Shown piece by piece: positions 16,726-26,352 of a stretch of 64,000 nucleotides of DNA; positions within the stretch are counted from its first letter, which is position 1, and the number at the start of each line of letters is the position of its first letter. Source of the DNA: Streptomyces microflavus (GTDB lineage: Bacteria; Actinomycetota; Actinomycetes; Streptomycetales; Streptomycetaceae). Where the stretch lies: contig NZ_BMUG01000002.1 of NCBI RefSeq assembly GCF_014650075.1, forward strand, positions 124,001-188,000. Direction: 5' to 3'. The notes beneath the pieces are model-generated. The model made no database searches, was not told the origin of the DNA, and saw only the letters and a program-made list of their open reading frames with translations. The position numbers were made by a program, and so were the translations under genes.

Positions 16726-17571
16726 ATGCTCAGCGTTGTGGAAAACTGCTTCTCGCCGCGCACAGCAGCCTTCTTTGACCTGGACAAGACGGTCATTGCG
16801 AAGTCTTCGACGCTGACCTTCAGCAAGTCCTTCTACCAAGGCGGACTGATCAACCGCCGCGCCGTGCTGCGCACCGCGTACACACAGTTCGTGTTCATGG
16901 CCGGGGGCGCCGATCACGAGCAGATGGAGAAGATGCGTGCCTATCTCTCCACCCTCTGCAAGGGATGGAACGTCCAGCAGGTCAAGGAGATCGTCGCCGA
17001 GACCCTGCACGACCTGATCGACCCGATCATCTACGACGAGGCGGCCACCCTCATCGAGGAACACCACACCGCCGGCCGTGACGTGGTCATCGTCTCGACC
17101 TCCGGCGCGGAGGTCGTCGAACCGATCGGCGAACTGCTGGGTGCCGACCGTGTCGTCGCCACGCGCATGGTCGTCGGCGACGACGGCTGCTTCACGGGAG
17201 AGATCGAGTACTACGCCTACGGGCCGACCAAGGCCGAGGCCGTGAGGGCGCTCGCCGTTTCGGAGGGGTACGACCTTTCGCGCTGCTACGCCTACAGCGA
17301 CTCGGCAACCGACGTACCGATGCTGGAAGCGGTCGGCCACCCGCACGCGGTCAACCCCGACCGCGCGCTGCGCCGCGAAGCGACCCTTCGCGAGTGGCCG
17401 ATTCTCGTCTTCGATCGTCCGGTCCGGCTGAAACAGCGGCTGCCCGCCTTCTCGATGCCGCCGCGCCCGGCGCTCGTCGCCGCCGCCGCGGTCGGCGCCG
17501 CAGCCGTCACCGCCGGCCTCGTCTGGTACGCCAGCCGTCGGCGTACCGCCGGCGCGGCGATGCCCGGCTGA
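16726..17571 (+). CDS. HAD-superfamily phosphatase, SerB/CicA-like (HAD-IB)
   Basis: A 281-residue hydrolase: motif I FFDLDKT with the nucleophile Asp at about residue 18, motif II VIVSTSG, motif III Lys in GPTKAEA, and motif IV YSDSATDVPML. This is the HAD-IB family with phosphoserine phosphatase-like folds; the substrate is unknown. A C-terminal hydrophobic helix (ALVAAAAVGAAAVTAGLVWYA) probably tethers it to the membrane. ATG at 16726 is followed by an in-frame GTG at 16738 that could also serve. It is the ortholog of Rv3661, and its neighbourhood (tad genes, helicase, Fic-like gene) is conserved from mycobacteria to Streptomyces. Confidence 0.9.
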   Translation: MLSVVENCFSPRTAAFFDLDKTVIAKSSTLTFSKSFYQGGLINRRAVLRTAYTQFVFMAGGADHEQMEKMRAYLSTLCKGWNVQQVKEIVAETLHDLIDPIIYDEAATLIEEHHTAGRDVVIVSTSGAEVVEPIGELLGADRVVATRMVVGDDGCFTGEIEYYAYGPTKAEAVRALAVSEGYDLSRCYAYSDSATDVPMLEAVGHPHAVNPDRALRREATLREWPILVFDRPVRLKQRLPAFSMPPRPALVAAAAVGAAAVTAGLVWYASRRRTAGAAMPG

Positions 17572-17649
17572 CCCGACGCGCGACCGTCGACGGGGAGCAT
17601 CCGACCGACGGAGCGCACTGCCCGATTCGCCCTTGATTGAACCTAAAAG

Positions 17650-17940
17650 TAAAGAAGTGGGGCCAGGGCTTTCCCTTACCCCGGTCCTGGAGTACAAAGG
17701 ACTCAACGGCCCGCGAGACCAAGGACATCCGTGAGGATGACCTGTAACGCAGTGACGGCCCCACGGACCGAGCACGAAAGCCGAGCACCCACGCGACGTC
17801 GACCCGTCGATTACGGGCCAGCCGCACCAGGTGACGGGCAAAGCACCCGACCTGATGGGCAATTTACGAGGACGCTTGGTAACTGGGCGGACGTGCCAGC
17901 GGCGGTACCGCACTCCGGTACCGCCGCAACCCTTTCCCCG
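17650..17940 (+). ncRNA. candidate Ms1/MTS2823 (6S-like) small RNA, scr3559-type
   Basis: The 418-bp gap between the Rv3661-like HAD gene and the Rv3662c-like gene contains no ORF with a ribosome site. An A+T-rich stretch (17630-17656) is followed by GTGGGGCC (17657-17664), which can pair with GGCCCCAC (17757-17764) to close a 92-nt domain. The region ends in a strong hairpin at 17899-17927. In mycobacteria the abundant RNA polymerase-binding RNA Ms1/MTS2823 lies in exactly this gene pair, and I recall a Streptomyces sRNA (scr3559) here. The identification rests on synteny and structure; ends are approximate and strand is inferred from the terminator and from MTS2823. Confidence 0.55.
17899..17927 (+). 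terminator. terminator of the candidate sRNA
   Basis: GCGGCGGTACCG (17899-17910), loop cactc, CGGTACCGCCGC (17916-17927), a perfect 12-bp stem followed by aaccctttcccc. It can also serve the convergent Fic-like gene. Confidence 0.7.
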
Positions 17941-17989
17941 GGCCACAGTCGCCCGAGCGCCACCCCTTCCGTCACCTCCGGGCGGCCGC

Positions 17990-18814
17990 CTACGCCGCGC
18001 CGCGCTGCAGGGCCTCGCAGACCGCCGTCGATTCACGCACTCCCAGCTCGACCGAGCGTCCGCAGTGCGCGATCCACGCGGCCACGCCCTCCGGAGTCCC
18101 CGTCGTGTAGCCCTCGAACGCCGCGACATACGCCGCCCGCCCCTGCTCCGCATGGCCCACCTCGGCCGGACAGATGGACTTCGGGTCCAGTCCGCTGCCG
18201 ATCAGCACGACGCGCTCGGCGGTGCGGGCCACCAGGCCGTTGTGGGAGCCGAAGGGGCGCAGCGCCAGCAGTTCGCCGTGCACCACCGCGGCCGTCACCA
18301 GGGCAGGGGCCGCGCTGCCCGCGATGATCAGCCGGGAGAGGCCTTCGAGCCGTCCGGCCACCTCGTCGGCGCCGGGGAGCGGCGCCTCGATCAGCGGTTC
18401 CTCGACGGGTTCACCTGCCAGTCGCGGGCGACCGACGGCGTCATCCGGTGCGGCCCCGCCCGCCGCCACCAGGTGCAGCCGCGCCAGCACCCGCAGAGGT
18501 GACTGCCGCCAGATGGAGAGCAGTTGCCCGGCCTCCGCGGTGAGACGCAGCGCGGCTCCGACCGTGCGCGCCTCGTCCTCACCGCTGAAGTCGGTGCGCC
18601 GGCGCACCTCCTCCAGGTTCCAGTCGGCACCGGCGAGCGCTGCCGACCCCCGGGAGCCCCGCAGCGCGGCTTCGGCCGTGACCTCGTTGCTGCGACGGCG
18701 CATGACGCGGTGACCGTAGACCCGGTCCACGGCCTTGCGTACGGAGTCCACGGCATCGGGCACTCCGGGCAGAGCACCGAGCGTGGCGAGCGGGTCTGAG
18801 GCAGTCGTACTCAT
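17990..18814 (-). CDS. Fic-like protein lacking the catalytic histidine
   Basis: A 274-residue protein, often annotated as an oxidoreductase or Fic family protein; the counterpart of Rv3662c by position. A stretch resembling the Fic motif HPFx(D/E)GNGRxxR reads RPFGSHNGLVAR: Arg186 where the catalytic His should be, Ser190 for the acidic residue, Leu194 for Arg, while Phe188, Asn192, Gly193 and Arg197 are kept. Active Fic enzymes transfer AMP or other phosphates to hydroxyl side chains; with these changes the transfer is not expected, so a binding or regulatory role is more likely. ATG at 18814 gives MSTTASDPLATLG. It is divergent from the ParA-like gene, with 102 bp between the starts. Confidence 0.75.
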   Translation of the reverse strand: MSTTASDPLATLGALPGVPDAVDSVRKAVDRVYGHRVMRRRSNEVTAEAALRGSRGSAALAGADWNLEEVRRRTDFSGEDEARTVGAALRLTAEAGQLLSIWRQSPLRVLARLHLVAAGGAAPDDAVGRPRLAGEPVEEPLIEAPLPGADEVAGRLEGLSRLIIAGSAAPALVTAAVVHGELLALRPFGSHNGLVARTAERVVLIGSGLDPKSICPAEVGHAEQGRAAYVAAFEGYTTGTPEGVAAWIAHCGRSVELGVRESTAVCEALQRGAA

Positions 18815-18916
18815 AAGTAGCGAGGCTACGCGCCCCCTACACCCGGACCACCCCCAAGTGGCCATCTTCACGAACATCGACAGCGCAGCGCGATCGACCC
18901 ACTACCCTAGGTGAAC

Positions 18917-19912
18917 ATGAAGATCGCTTTCGTCGGGAAGGGCGGCAGCGGAAAGACCACGCTGTCCTCGCTCTTCATCCGCCACCTCGCCGCCAATGAA
19001 GCCCACGTCGTCGCCGTCGACGCCGACATCAACCAGCATCTGGGGGCCGCCCTCGGCCTCGACGAGGCGGAGGCCGCCGCGTTGCCCGCCATGGGTGCGC
19101 ACCTCCCCCTCATCAAGGACTACCTGCGCGGCACCAACCCCCGTATCGCCTCCGCCGAGACGATGATCAAGACGACTCCACCCGGCGAGGGCTCACGACT
19201 GCTGCGGGTCTGCGAGGACAACCCGATCTTCGACGCCTGTGCGCGTACGGTCCGGCTCGACGACGGGGACATCCGGCTGATGGCCACCGGCCCGTTCACG
19301 GAGTCCGATCTCGGGGTGGCCTGCTACCACTCCAAGGTCGGGGCCGTCGAGCTCTGCCTCAACCACCTGGTCGACGGCCCGGACGAGTACGTCGTGGTGG
19401 ACATGACGGCGGGGTCGGACTCGTTCGCCTCGGGGATGTTCACGCGCTTCGACATGACCTTCCTCGTCGCGGAGCCGACCCGGAAGGGGGTGTCGGTGTA
19501 CCGCCAGTACAAGGAGTACGCACGGGACTTCGGCGTCGCGCTGAAGGTCGTCGGCAACAAGGTGCAGGGCCCGGACGATCTGGACTTCCTGCGCTCGGAG
19601 GTCGGGGACGACCTGCTGATCGGGGTGGGCCACTCCGACTGGGTGCGGTCCATGGAGAAGGGGCGGCCGTCCCGGTTCGAGCTGCTGGAGGCGGACAACC
19701 GGATGGCCCTGCAGGCCCTCCAGGACGCCGCCGAGGACTCGTACGAGCTGCGCGACTGGGAGCGCTACACCCGGCAGATGGTGCACTTCCACCTGAAGAA
19801 CGCGGAGAGCTGGGGCAACGACAAGACGGGCGCCGACCTGGCGGCCCAGGTCGACCCCGCCTTCGTGCTCGGCGAGGGGCGCGCGGGAGCGGCCGTCCCC
19901 GCACCCGTCTGA
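18917..19912 (+). CDS. ParA/MinD/CooC-superfamily ATPase
   Basis: A 331-residue P-loop protein with KIAFVGKGGSGKTTLSS at the N-terminus (deviant Walker A GKGGSGKT, about residues 7-14) and AVDADINQHLG as the Walker A' region. Family members (CooC, Mrp, NifH-like) insert metal or clusters or act in positioning; no MinD membrane-targeting helix is visible. ATG at 18917 is favoured (AGGTG just upstream); GTG at 18911 would add two residues. Convergent with the deacetylase-like gene, separated by a bidirectional terminator. The exact role is unknown. Confidence 0.85.
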   Translation: MKIAFVGKGGSGKTTLSSLFIRHLAANEAHVVAVDADINQHLGAALGLDEAEAAALPAMGAHLPLIKDYLRGTNPRIASAETMIKTTPPGEGSRLLRVCEDNPIFDACARTVRLDDGDIRLMATGPFTESDLGVACYHSKVGAVELCLNHLVDGPDEYVVVDMTAGSDSFASGMFTRFDMTFLVAEPTRKGVSVYRQYKEYARDFGVALKVVGNKVQGPDDLDFLRSEVGDDLLIGVGHSDWVRSMEKGRPSRFELLEADNRMALQALQDAAEDSYELRDWERYTRQMVHFHLKNAESWGNDKTGADLAAQVDPAFVLGEGRAGAAVPAPV

Positions 19913-19929
19913 CCCGCCGGCCGGTCACT

Positions 19930-19966
19930 CCGGTCACCTCGGCAGCTGGGCGGCCGAGGTGACCGG
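19930..19966. terminator. bidirectional terminator between convergent genes
   Basis: A perfect 14-bp stem CCGGTCACCTCGGC (19930-19943) with GCCGAGGTGACCGG (19953-19966) and a 9-nt loop, between stops at 19912 (+) and 19983 (-). Confidence 0.8.
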
Positions 19967-19982
19967 AGGGGGCCCGGGGTGC

Positions 19983-21317
19983 CTAGTCGGCGTTCCGGGC
20001 CTTCTGCTCTCCGGCTTCGGGCCCGGCCGCCTTGCCCTTCTCCGCCTGCTGGGCAGCCGCGGCCTGAGCGCCGAGGTAGGTCTTCCACCCCTCCTTGGGC
20101 GCTTCGCCGACGCCGAGCGTGGCGAGCTTGGCCAGCGCCTGCGGGTCCTGTGCGTCCAGCCAGTCCGCGAGCTGCCGGAAGGACACGCAGCGCACGCCTT
20201 CCTTGGTGCACACCTTCGCGATGGTCTCCTCGATGGCGCGCATGTAGGTGCCGCCGTTCCAGGACTCGAAGTGGTTGCCGATGATCAGCGGCGCCCGGTT
20301 GCCGTTGTACGAGCGGTCGAAGGCCTGGAGCAGGCCGTCGCGCATCTGGTTGCCCCAGTACTCATGCTGGGAGGGGTCGCCCTGGGTCTTCGTGCCGGAC
20401 TGGTTGACCATGAAGTTGTAGTCCATGGAGAGGGTCTCGAAGGCGCGGCCGGGCATCGGGACGAGCTGGAGCGGGATGTCCCAGACGCCGTCCTTCTTCT
20501 TGGGCCATACCTGGTTGCCGACACCGCTGGAGTCGTAGCGGAAGCCCATGTCCCGGGCCGCGGCGACCATGTTCTTCTGCCCTTCGAGGCAGGGGGTGCG
20601 GGCGCCGATCAGCTCCTGGTCGTAGTCGAAGGGGAGCGGGGCCTCGCCCTTCAGCTCCGGAGCGTTGGTCTTCCAGTTCTTGACGAAAGCCTTCGCCTGG
20701 CTGATCTCGCTCTTCCACTCCTCGACGGACCAGGTGCCCACACCTCCGTCCGGGCCGCAGAAGTGGCCGTTGAAGTGGGTGCCGATCTCGTTGCCGTCCT
20801 TCCAGGCGGCACGCACTTCGGCGAGGGTGTCGCGGATGCCCTGGGTGTCGTTGAAGCCGATGTCGGAACGGCCCGCCGGGTGCTGCGGTGGAGCGTAGAG
20901 GGATCGTTTCTCCTCAGGCAGGAGATACACCCCGCTGAGGAAGTAGGTCATGCTGGCGTTGTACTTCTTGGCGACACCGCGGAAGTGCGAGAAGAGCTTC
21001 TGGCTGTCCTCTCCGGCACCGTCCCAGGAGAACACCACGAACTGCGGCGGCTTCTGACCCGGCGCCAGGCGCTGGGCGGCCGGCATCTTCGGCTGGGCGC
21101 CGGTGAAGGCGGTGGAGCCGTCCCCGATGAGCTTGACCGCGTTCTTCGGTGCAGCCTGCGGAGCGTTCTCCTTCGCGCCGTGGGCTCCCTTCTCCGCGCC
21201 CGCACCGGAACCACCAGGTGCGGAGCCTCCGGATCCGGCACCGGAACAGCCCGCGAGTACGGCGACCAGCGCCGTGGTCATGACGCCCAAGGCGATCCTC
21301 TTCGTGGCGGCCATCAT
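19983..21317 (-). CDS. polysaccharide deacetylase-like secreted lipoprotein
   Basis: A 444-residue lipoprotein. The N-terminus MMAATKRIALGVMTTALVAV ends in the lipobox LAGC, followed by a Gly/Ala/Ser linker. The core resembles the NodB/polysaccharide deacetylase fold: VVFSWDGAGED in place of the TFDD motif 1, and THFNGHFCG carrying the two histidines of motif 2. The second Asp of motif 1 is changed, so deacetylase activity is uncertain. It is expected outside the membrane, acting on cell-wall or secreted glycans. ATG at 21317 (an ATGATG start) has AGGGTGGG upstream. The C-terminus is Ala/Glu/Lys-rich. It is divergent from the SulP gene across 286 bp of A+T-richer promoter DNA. Confidence 0.82.
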   Translation of the reverse strand: MMAATKRIALGVMTTALVAVLAGCSGAGSGGSAPGGSGAGAEKGAHGAKENAPQAAPKNAVKLIGDGSTAFTGAQPKMPAAQRLAPGQKPPQFVVFSWDGAGEDSQKLFSHFRGVAKKYNASMTYFLSGVYLLPEEKRSLYAPPQHPAGRSDIGFNDTQGIRDTLAEVRAAWKDGNEIGTHFNGHFCGPDGGVGTWSVEEWKSEISQAKAFVKNWKTNAPELKGEAPLPFDYDQELIGARTPCLEGQKNMVAAARDMGFRYDSSGVGNQVWPKKKDGVWDIPLQLVPMPGRAFETLSMDYNFMVNQSGTKTQGDPSQHEYWGNQMRDGLLQAFDRSYNGNRAPLIIGNHFESWNGGTYMRAIEETIAKVCTKEGVRCVSFRQLADWLDAQDPQALAKLATLGVGEAPKEGWKTYLGAQAAAAQQAEKGKAAGPEAGEQKARNAD

Positions 21318-21603
21318 CCGCCCACCCTCTTCCTTGCAGGTTATTTGCGTTGAGTGCCGACACGGCGCGGCCAAACTCGCACGCGGCTTTGCAGATAAGA
21401 GGAAGGCATGCCGAATGAAAAGCTACCTATTCACTTGAATGGGTGACGCACTGACCTAAATGCCGCGAATGCGAGACACCCAGCTTTACTCTCCATTACC
21501 ATTCGTTTACTGAGAGTTGAGAAATCCCGCCGCTGCACGCCGTGACCCACGGCCGCGTCCCCTACGTCCTCGCGACCGCGCTGCCTCCGGAGGAGACGGG
21601 AAC

Positions 21604-24075
21604 ATGTCCGCCTGCGCCCCCACTCGCCATGACCGCACACCCCGCCGTTCGCGCCCCCGCCGCGCCTCGGGAATGAAGAGTCCTCACAGCCCACCGCCCA
21701 CCGGCGGCGGCCGCCGCCTGCGAATCGCGGGCGCGGATGTGTCCGCCTCGATCACCGTCTTCCTCATCGCCGTCCCCATGTCGCTCGGCCTCGCCCTCGC
21801 CGTGGGCGCCCCGCTGGAGGCCGGGCTGGTGGCAGCGGCCATCGGCGGCATCGTCGCCGGGCTGCTCGGGGGCACACCGCTCCAGGTCAGCGGGCCTTCC
21901 GCCGGGCTGACCGTCGTCACGGCCGAGTTGATCCAGGTCTACGGCTGGCGCACGACCTGCGCCATCACGGTCGGCGCCGGACTGCTCCAGATCCTCCTGG
22001 GCACCCTGAGAGCCGCGCGCAACGCGCTCGCCGTCAGCCCGGCGATCGTGCACGGGACGCTGGCCGGTATCGGTGTGGCCATCGCGCTCGCCCAGCTGCA
22101 CATCATGCTGGGCGGGTCACCCCAGAGCTCCGTGGTGGCCAACGCCCTGGCCCTGCCGGAGCAGCTGGCCCGGATCAGTCCGGCGGCCCCCCTCATCGGG
22201 GCGCTGGCCATCGCCGTTCTGCTGCTGTGGCCCCGGCTGCCGGGACGGGTCGGCCGGACGGTACGGAGAATCCCGGCCGCACTCGCCTCGGTGGTGATCG
22301 CGACCTCGGTGGCGGCGGTGGCGACGCCCGGGCTCCCCCGGGTCGACCTGCCTTCCTGGCGGTCGCACGCCCTGCCGGAGCTGCCTCAGGGACCCGTTCT
22401 CGCCCTGGCCACCGCGGTGTTCACCGTGCTGCTGGTGGCCAGTCTGGAATCACTGCTCGCCGCGGTGGCCGTGGACAAACTGGCCGCCGACCGCGCGGGA
22501 GAGCAGGCACCCCTGACCTCCCCCGCTCCGCCCCGGCGGTCCGACCTGGACCGTGAGTTGCGCGGCCAGGGCATCGCCAACACCCTCACCGGGCTGCTGG
22601 GCGGGCTCCCGGTGGCCGGGGGCGTGGTGCGAGGTTCGGCCAATGTGCGGGCCGGGGCGACCGGTCGCGCCTCCACCGTGCTGCACGGGGTCTGGGTTCT
22701 CCTCGCGGCAGGCCTGCTGATCACCGTGTTCGAGTGGATTCCGCTGGCCGCGCTCGCCGCCCTGGTGATGGTGGTCGGGGTCCAGATGGTGAGCTTCGCG
22801 CACATCCGTAACGTCCATAAACACCGGGAGTTCCCGGTCTACGCGGCCACGGTCGCCGGTGTCGTCGCCTTCGGGGCGCTGGCGGGCGTCGCCCTCGGAG
22901 TGGGCGTGGCGGTGATCGTCTCGCTGCACCGGCTGGGCCGCACGAAGATCACCGCGACCGAGCAGGACGGCCGCCATGTGGTGACCGTCCACGGCCAGTT
23001 GACCTTCCTGGCTGTCCCGCGGCTCACCCGGACACTCGGGCAGCTGCCGCCGGGCGTCGACGCGACCGTCGAGCTGGACGGGTTCTTCATGGACCACGCC
23101 GCCTACGAGGCGATCCAGGCCTGGCGCGGCGCCCAACTCGCCCAGGGTGGCCGGATCGACTTCACGGGCAGGTCCGGCAGCCGCATCGCCGAGCCGGCCG
23201 CCGCGGCCCACTCGTGCTGCCGCCCCTGGACCCCGTGGCGCAACCACCACTGCCACGACCGTCCCACCCGCCCCGCGGACAACAGCGGCACCACCGACTC
23301 ACTTCCCGACAGCGGCAGCGGTTCCGGCACCTCCCCCACCGCCGGGGCCGGCAGGAAGGGCGGCGCGCATCGGCTGCTGAGTGGCCTGAGTTCGTTCCAG
23401 CGGAACACGGCGCCTCTGGTCCGCGACGAGCTGGCCCGGCTCGCCTCCGAGGGCCAGTGCCCCTCCCAGCTCTTCATCACCTGTGCCGACTCCCGCCTGG
23501 TCACCAGCATGATCACCTCCAGCGGCCCCGGCGACCTCTTCACCGTGCGGAACGTCGGCAATCTGGTGCCCCCACCGGGCACCGCGCCGGCCGGGAGCGG
23601 CGACGACTCGGTGGCCGCGGCGATCGAGTACGCGGTGGAGGTGCTGCGGGTCGAATCCATCACCGTCTGCGGACACTCCGGCTGCGGCGCCATGCAGGCG
23701 CTGCTGAAGGGTGAGCCCGACTCCGGCCCGGAGAAGCCGAGGACCCCCCTGTGGCGCTGGCTGCGCCACGGTCTGCCGAGCCTGGAGCGGATGGCGTCGC
23801 GCCGCCACTCCTGGGCGCGGATCTCCGGCCGGCTGCCCACCGACGAGGTCGAGCAGCTCTGCCTCACCAATGTGGTCCAGCAGTTGGAGCACCTGCGGGC
23901 GCACGAATCGGTGGCCCGCAGGCTCGCCGAGGGGACGCTCCAGCTGCACGGCATGTATTTCCACGTCGGCGAGGCGCAGGCATATCTGCTGACCGAAGGT
24001 TCCAGCTCCGGGACGGAGCCCGACGAGGTCTTCGACCGGGTCGGCACCGGAGAGCTGGAGCGAACCGGCGTCTGA
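21604..24075 (+). CDS. SulP-type bicarbonate/anion transporter fused to beta-carbonic anhydrase
   Basis: An 823-residue fusion. Residues about 40-460 are a SulP transporter with about 10-12 helices and a short cytosolic STAS-like domain (VTVHGQLTFLAVPRLTRTL). A Cys/His-rich linker (HSCCRPWTPWRNHHCHDRP, about 540-558) leads to a beta-class carbonic anhydrase at about 590-800 with CADSR (Cys627, Asp629, Arg631) and HSGCG (His691, Cys694), the complete zinc-binding set. The pairing suggests transport of bicarbonate or related anions coupled to CO2/bicarbonate interconversion; such fusions are known in bacteria. ATG at 21604 has GGAGGAGACGGG upstream. It stands alone before acsA. Confidence 0.93.
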   Translation: MSACAPTRHDRTPRRSRPRRASGMKSPHSPPPTGGGRRLRIAGADVSASITVFLIAVPMSLGLALAVGAPLEAGLVAAAIGGIVAGLLGGTPLQVSGPSAGLTVVTAELIQVYGWRTTCAITVGAGLLQILLGTLRAARNALAVSPAIVHGTLAGIGVAIALAQLHIMLGGSPQSSVVANALALPEQLARISPAAPLIGALAIAVLLLWPRLPGRVGRTVRRIPAALASVVIATSVAAVATPGLPRVDLPSWRSHALPELPQGPVLALATAVFTVLLVASLESLLAAVAVDKLAADRAGEQAPLTSPAPPRRSDLDRELRGQGIANTLTGLLGGLPVAGGVVRGSANVRAGATGRASTVLHGVWVLLAAGLLITVFEWIPLAALAALVMVVGVQMVSFAHIRNVHKHREFPVYAATVAGVVAFGALAGVALGVGVAVIVSLHRLGRTKITATEQDGRHVVTVHGQLTFLAVPRLTRTLGQLPPGVDATVELDGFFMDHAAYEAIQAWRGAQLAQGGRIDFTGRSGSRIAEPAAAAHSCCRPWTPWRNHHCHDRPTRPADNSGTTDSLPDSGSGSGTSPTAGAGRKGGAHRLLSGLSSFQRNTAPLVRDELARLASEGQCPSQLFITCADSRLVTSMITSSGPGDLFTVRNVGNLVPPPGTAPAGSGDDSVAAAIEYAVEVLRVESITVCGHSGCGAMQALLKGEPDSGPEKPRTPLWRWLRHGLPSLERMASRRHSWARISGRLPTDEVEQLCLTNVVQQLEHLRAHESVARRLAEGTLQLHGMYFHVGEAQAYLLTEGSSSGTEPDEVFDRVGTGELERTGV

Positions 24076-24332
24076 ACCGGACAGGCCCCGGGTCCGTGAG
24101 ACCTGGTGACCCCGCTCCGCGCTGCACGGCACGGCAGCGAGCTGCAGGGCGACTTTGCGCCACACGTCGTGCACACGCGTCGTAAAGCCGTCCTGACCAG
24201 CGGAGCGGGATCATGCTTCCATACACGAAGACACAGGTCTAAACCAATTCCCGGCAGACACTTGTCACCCGGCCTCGCGCCTGATGAGCTATGCCCCGGG
24301 ACACAACGGACACCCTGGGACTGGGAGAAGTC

Positions 24333-26288
24333 GTGAGCAACGAGAGCCTGGCCAACCTGCTTCGGGAAGAGCGAAAATTCGCTCCGCCTGCCGAGCTGGC
24401 CGCCAACGCCAACGTCACCGCAGAGGCGTACGAGCAGGCCGAGGCGGACCGGCTGGGCTTCTGGGCCGAGCAGGCCCGCCGCCTGACGTGGGCCACCGAG
24501 CCGACCGAGACCCTCGACTGGAGCAATCCGCCCTTCGCGAAGTGGTTCGCGGACGGCAAGCTGAACGTCGCGTACAACTGCGTGGACCGCCACGTCGAGG
24601 CCGGAAACGGCGACCGGGTCGCCATCCACTTCGAGGGCGAGCCCGGCGACAGCCGCGCCATCACCTACGCGGAGCTGAAGGACGAGGTCTCCCGCGCCGC
24701 CAACGCGCTGACCGAACTCGGTGTCAGCAAGGGCGACCGGGTCGCCGTCTATCTGCCGATGATCCCCGAGGCCGCCGTCGCGATGCTGGCCTGCGCCCGC
24801 ATCGGCGCCACGCACTCGGTGGTCTTCGGCGGCTTCTCCGCCGACGCCATCGCCACCCGCATCCAGGACGCGGACGCCAAGGTCGTCATCACGGCCGACG
24901 GCGGCTACCGCCGGGGCAAGCCCTCCGCGCTCAAGCCGGCGGTCGACGACGCCGTCTCCCGTATCAAGAGCGTCGAGCACGTCCTCGTCGTCCGCCGCAC
25001 CGGTCAGGACACCGCCTGGACCGAGGGCCGCGACGTCTGGTGGCACGAGATCACCGCCCGGCAGTCCGCCGAGCACACCCCCGAGGCCTTCGAGGCGGAG
25101 CAGCCGCTCTTCATCCTCTACACCTCGGGCACCACCGGGAAGCCGAAGGGCATCCTGCACACCTCCGGCGGCTACCTCACCCAGGCGGCGTACACGCACC
25201 ACGCGGTCTTCGACCTCAAGCCGGAGACCGATGTCTACTGGTGCACCGCCGATGTCGGCTGGGTCACCGGACACTCGTACATCGTCTACGGGCCGCTGGC
25301 CAACGGCGCGACCCAGGTCATGTACGAGGGCACGCCCGACACCCCGCACCAGGGCCGCTTCTGGGAGATCGTGCAGAAGTACGGCGTCACGATCCTCTAC
25401 ACGGCGCCGACCGCGATCCGTACGTTCATGAAGTGGGGGGACGACATCCCCGCCAAGTTCGACCTGTCGTCCCTGCGCATCCTCGGTTCGGTCGGTGAGC
25501 CGATCAACCCCGAGGCGTGGATGTGGTACCGCAAGCACATCGGCGCCGACAAGTGCCCGATCGTGGACACCTGGTGGCAGACCGAGACCGGCGCCATGAT
25601 GATCGCGCCGCTGCCGGGCGTGACCGCGACCAAGCCGGGCAGCGCCCAGCGCGCCCTGCCGGGAATCGCCGCCACCGTCGTGGACGACGACGCCAACGAG
25701 GTGCCGAACGGCGGAGGCGGCTACCTCGTCCTCACCGAGCCCTGGCCCTCCATGCTCCGCACCATCTGGGGCGACGACCAGCGGTTCCTCGACACCTACT
25801 GGTCGCGCTTCGAGGGCAAGTACTTCGCGGGCGACGGTGCCAAGAAGGATGAGGACGGCGACATCTGGCTGCTCGGCCGGGTCGACGACGTCATGCTCGT
25901 GTCGGGCCACAACATCTCGACCACCGAGGTCGAATCCGCCCTCGTCTCCCACCCGTCCGTCGCCGAGGCAGCCGTGGTCGGTGCGAACGACGAGACGACG
26001 GGCCAGGCCATCGTCGCGTTCGTGATCCTGCGCGGCACGGCGACCGCGTCCGACGAGCTGGTCGCGGAGCTTCGCAACCACGTCGGGACGACCCTCGGCC
26101 CGATCGCGAAGCCCAAGCGGGTGCTGCCGGTGGCCGAGCTGCCCAAGACCCGCTCCGGCAAGATCATGCGCCGCCTGCTGCGCGATGTCGCCGAGAACCG
26201 CGAGCTGGGCGATGTCACCACGCTCACCGACTCCTCGGTGATGGACCTGATCACCACCCAGCTGCCGTCCTCGTCCTCGGAGGACTGA
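24333..26288 (+). CDS. acsA: acetyl-CoA synthetase (AMP-forming)
   Basis: Makes acetyl-CoA from acetate, ATP and CoA through acetyl-AMP. It has 651 residues, the usual length for Streptomyces. Motifs: [13 protein letters not shown] (P-loop-like A3), [10 protein letters not shown] (A5), [16 protein letters not shown] (A8) and [13 protein letters not shown] with Lys610, the residue whose acetylation is known to silence the enzyme. GTG at 24333 with GGGAGAAG is chosen over ATG at 24291, which has no ribosome site. The gene is alone on the plus strand with its own strong hairpin downstream. Confidence 0.97.
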   Translation: MSNESLANLLREERKFAPPAELAANANVTAEAYEQAEADRLGFWAEQARRLTWATEPTETLDWSNPPFAKWFADGKLNVAYNCVDRHVEAGNGDRVAIHFEGEPGDSRAITYAELKDEVSRAANALTELGVSKGDRVAVYLPMIPEAAVAMLACARIGATHSVVFGGFSADAIATRIQDADAKVVITADGGYRRGKPSALKPAVDDAVSRIKSVEHVLVVRRTGQDTAWTEGRDVWWHEITARQSAEHTPEAFEAEQPLFILYTSGTTGKPKGILHTSGGYLTQAAYTHHAVFDLKPETDVYWCTADVGWVTGHSYIVYGPLANGATQVMYEGTPDTPHQGRFWEIVQKYGVTILYTAPTAIRTFMKWGDDIPAKFDLSSLRILGSVGEPINPEAWMWYRKHIGADKCPIVDTWWQTETGAMMIAPLPGVTATKPGSAQRALPGIAATVVDDDANEVPNGGGGYLVLTEPWPSMLRTIWGDDQRFLDTYWSRFEGKYFAGDGAKKDEDGDIWLLGRVDDVMLVSGHNISTTEVESALVSHPSVAEAAVVGANDETTGQAIVAFVILRGTATASDELVAELRNHVGTTLGPIAKPKRVLPVAELPKTRSGKIMRRLLRDVAENRELGDVTTLTDSSVMDLITTQLPSSSSED

Positions 26289-26315
26289 GACCGGACAGGC
26301 TTTTTTCGTACGGCT

Positions 26316-26352
26316 CCGATGGGCATCCGGCGACGCGCCGGGTGCCCATCGG
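26316..26352 (+). terminator. acsA terminator hairpin
   Basis: A 17-bp stem with one G-U pair (26316-26332 with 26336-26352) and a 3-nt loop, 28 bp past the acsA stop. A T6 run (26301-26306) precedes rather than follows it. Confidence 0.65.

Noticed and set aside
17731..18502. Plus-strand open frames over the sRNA candidate and Fic-like gene
   Set aside because: No ribosome site, Arg/Pro-rich composition, and they run antisense through the well-formed Fic-like gene.
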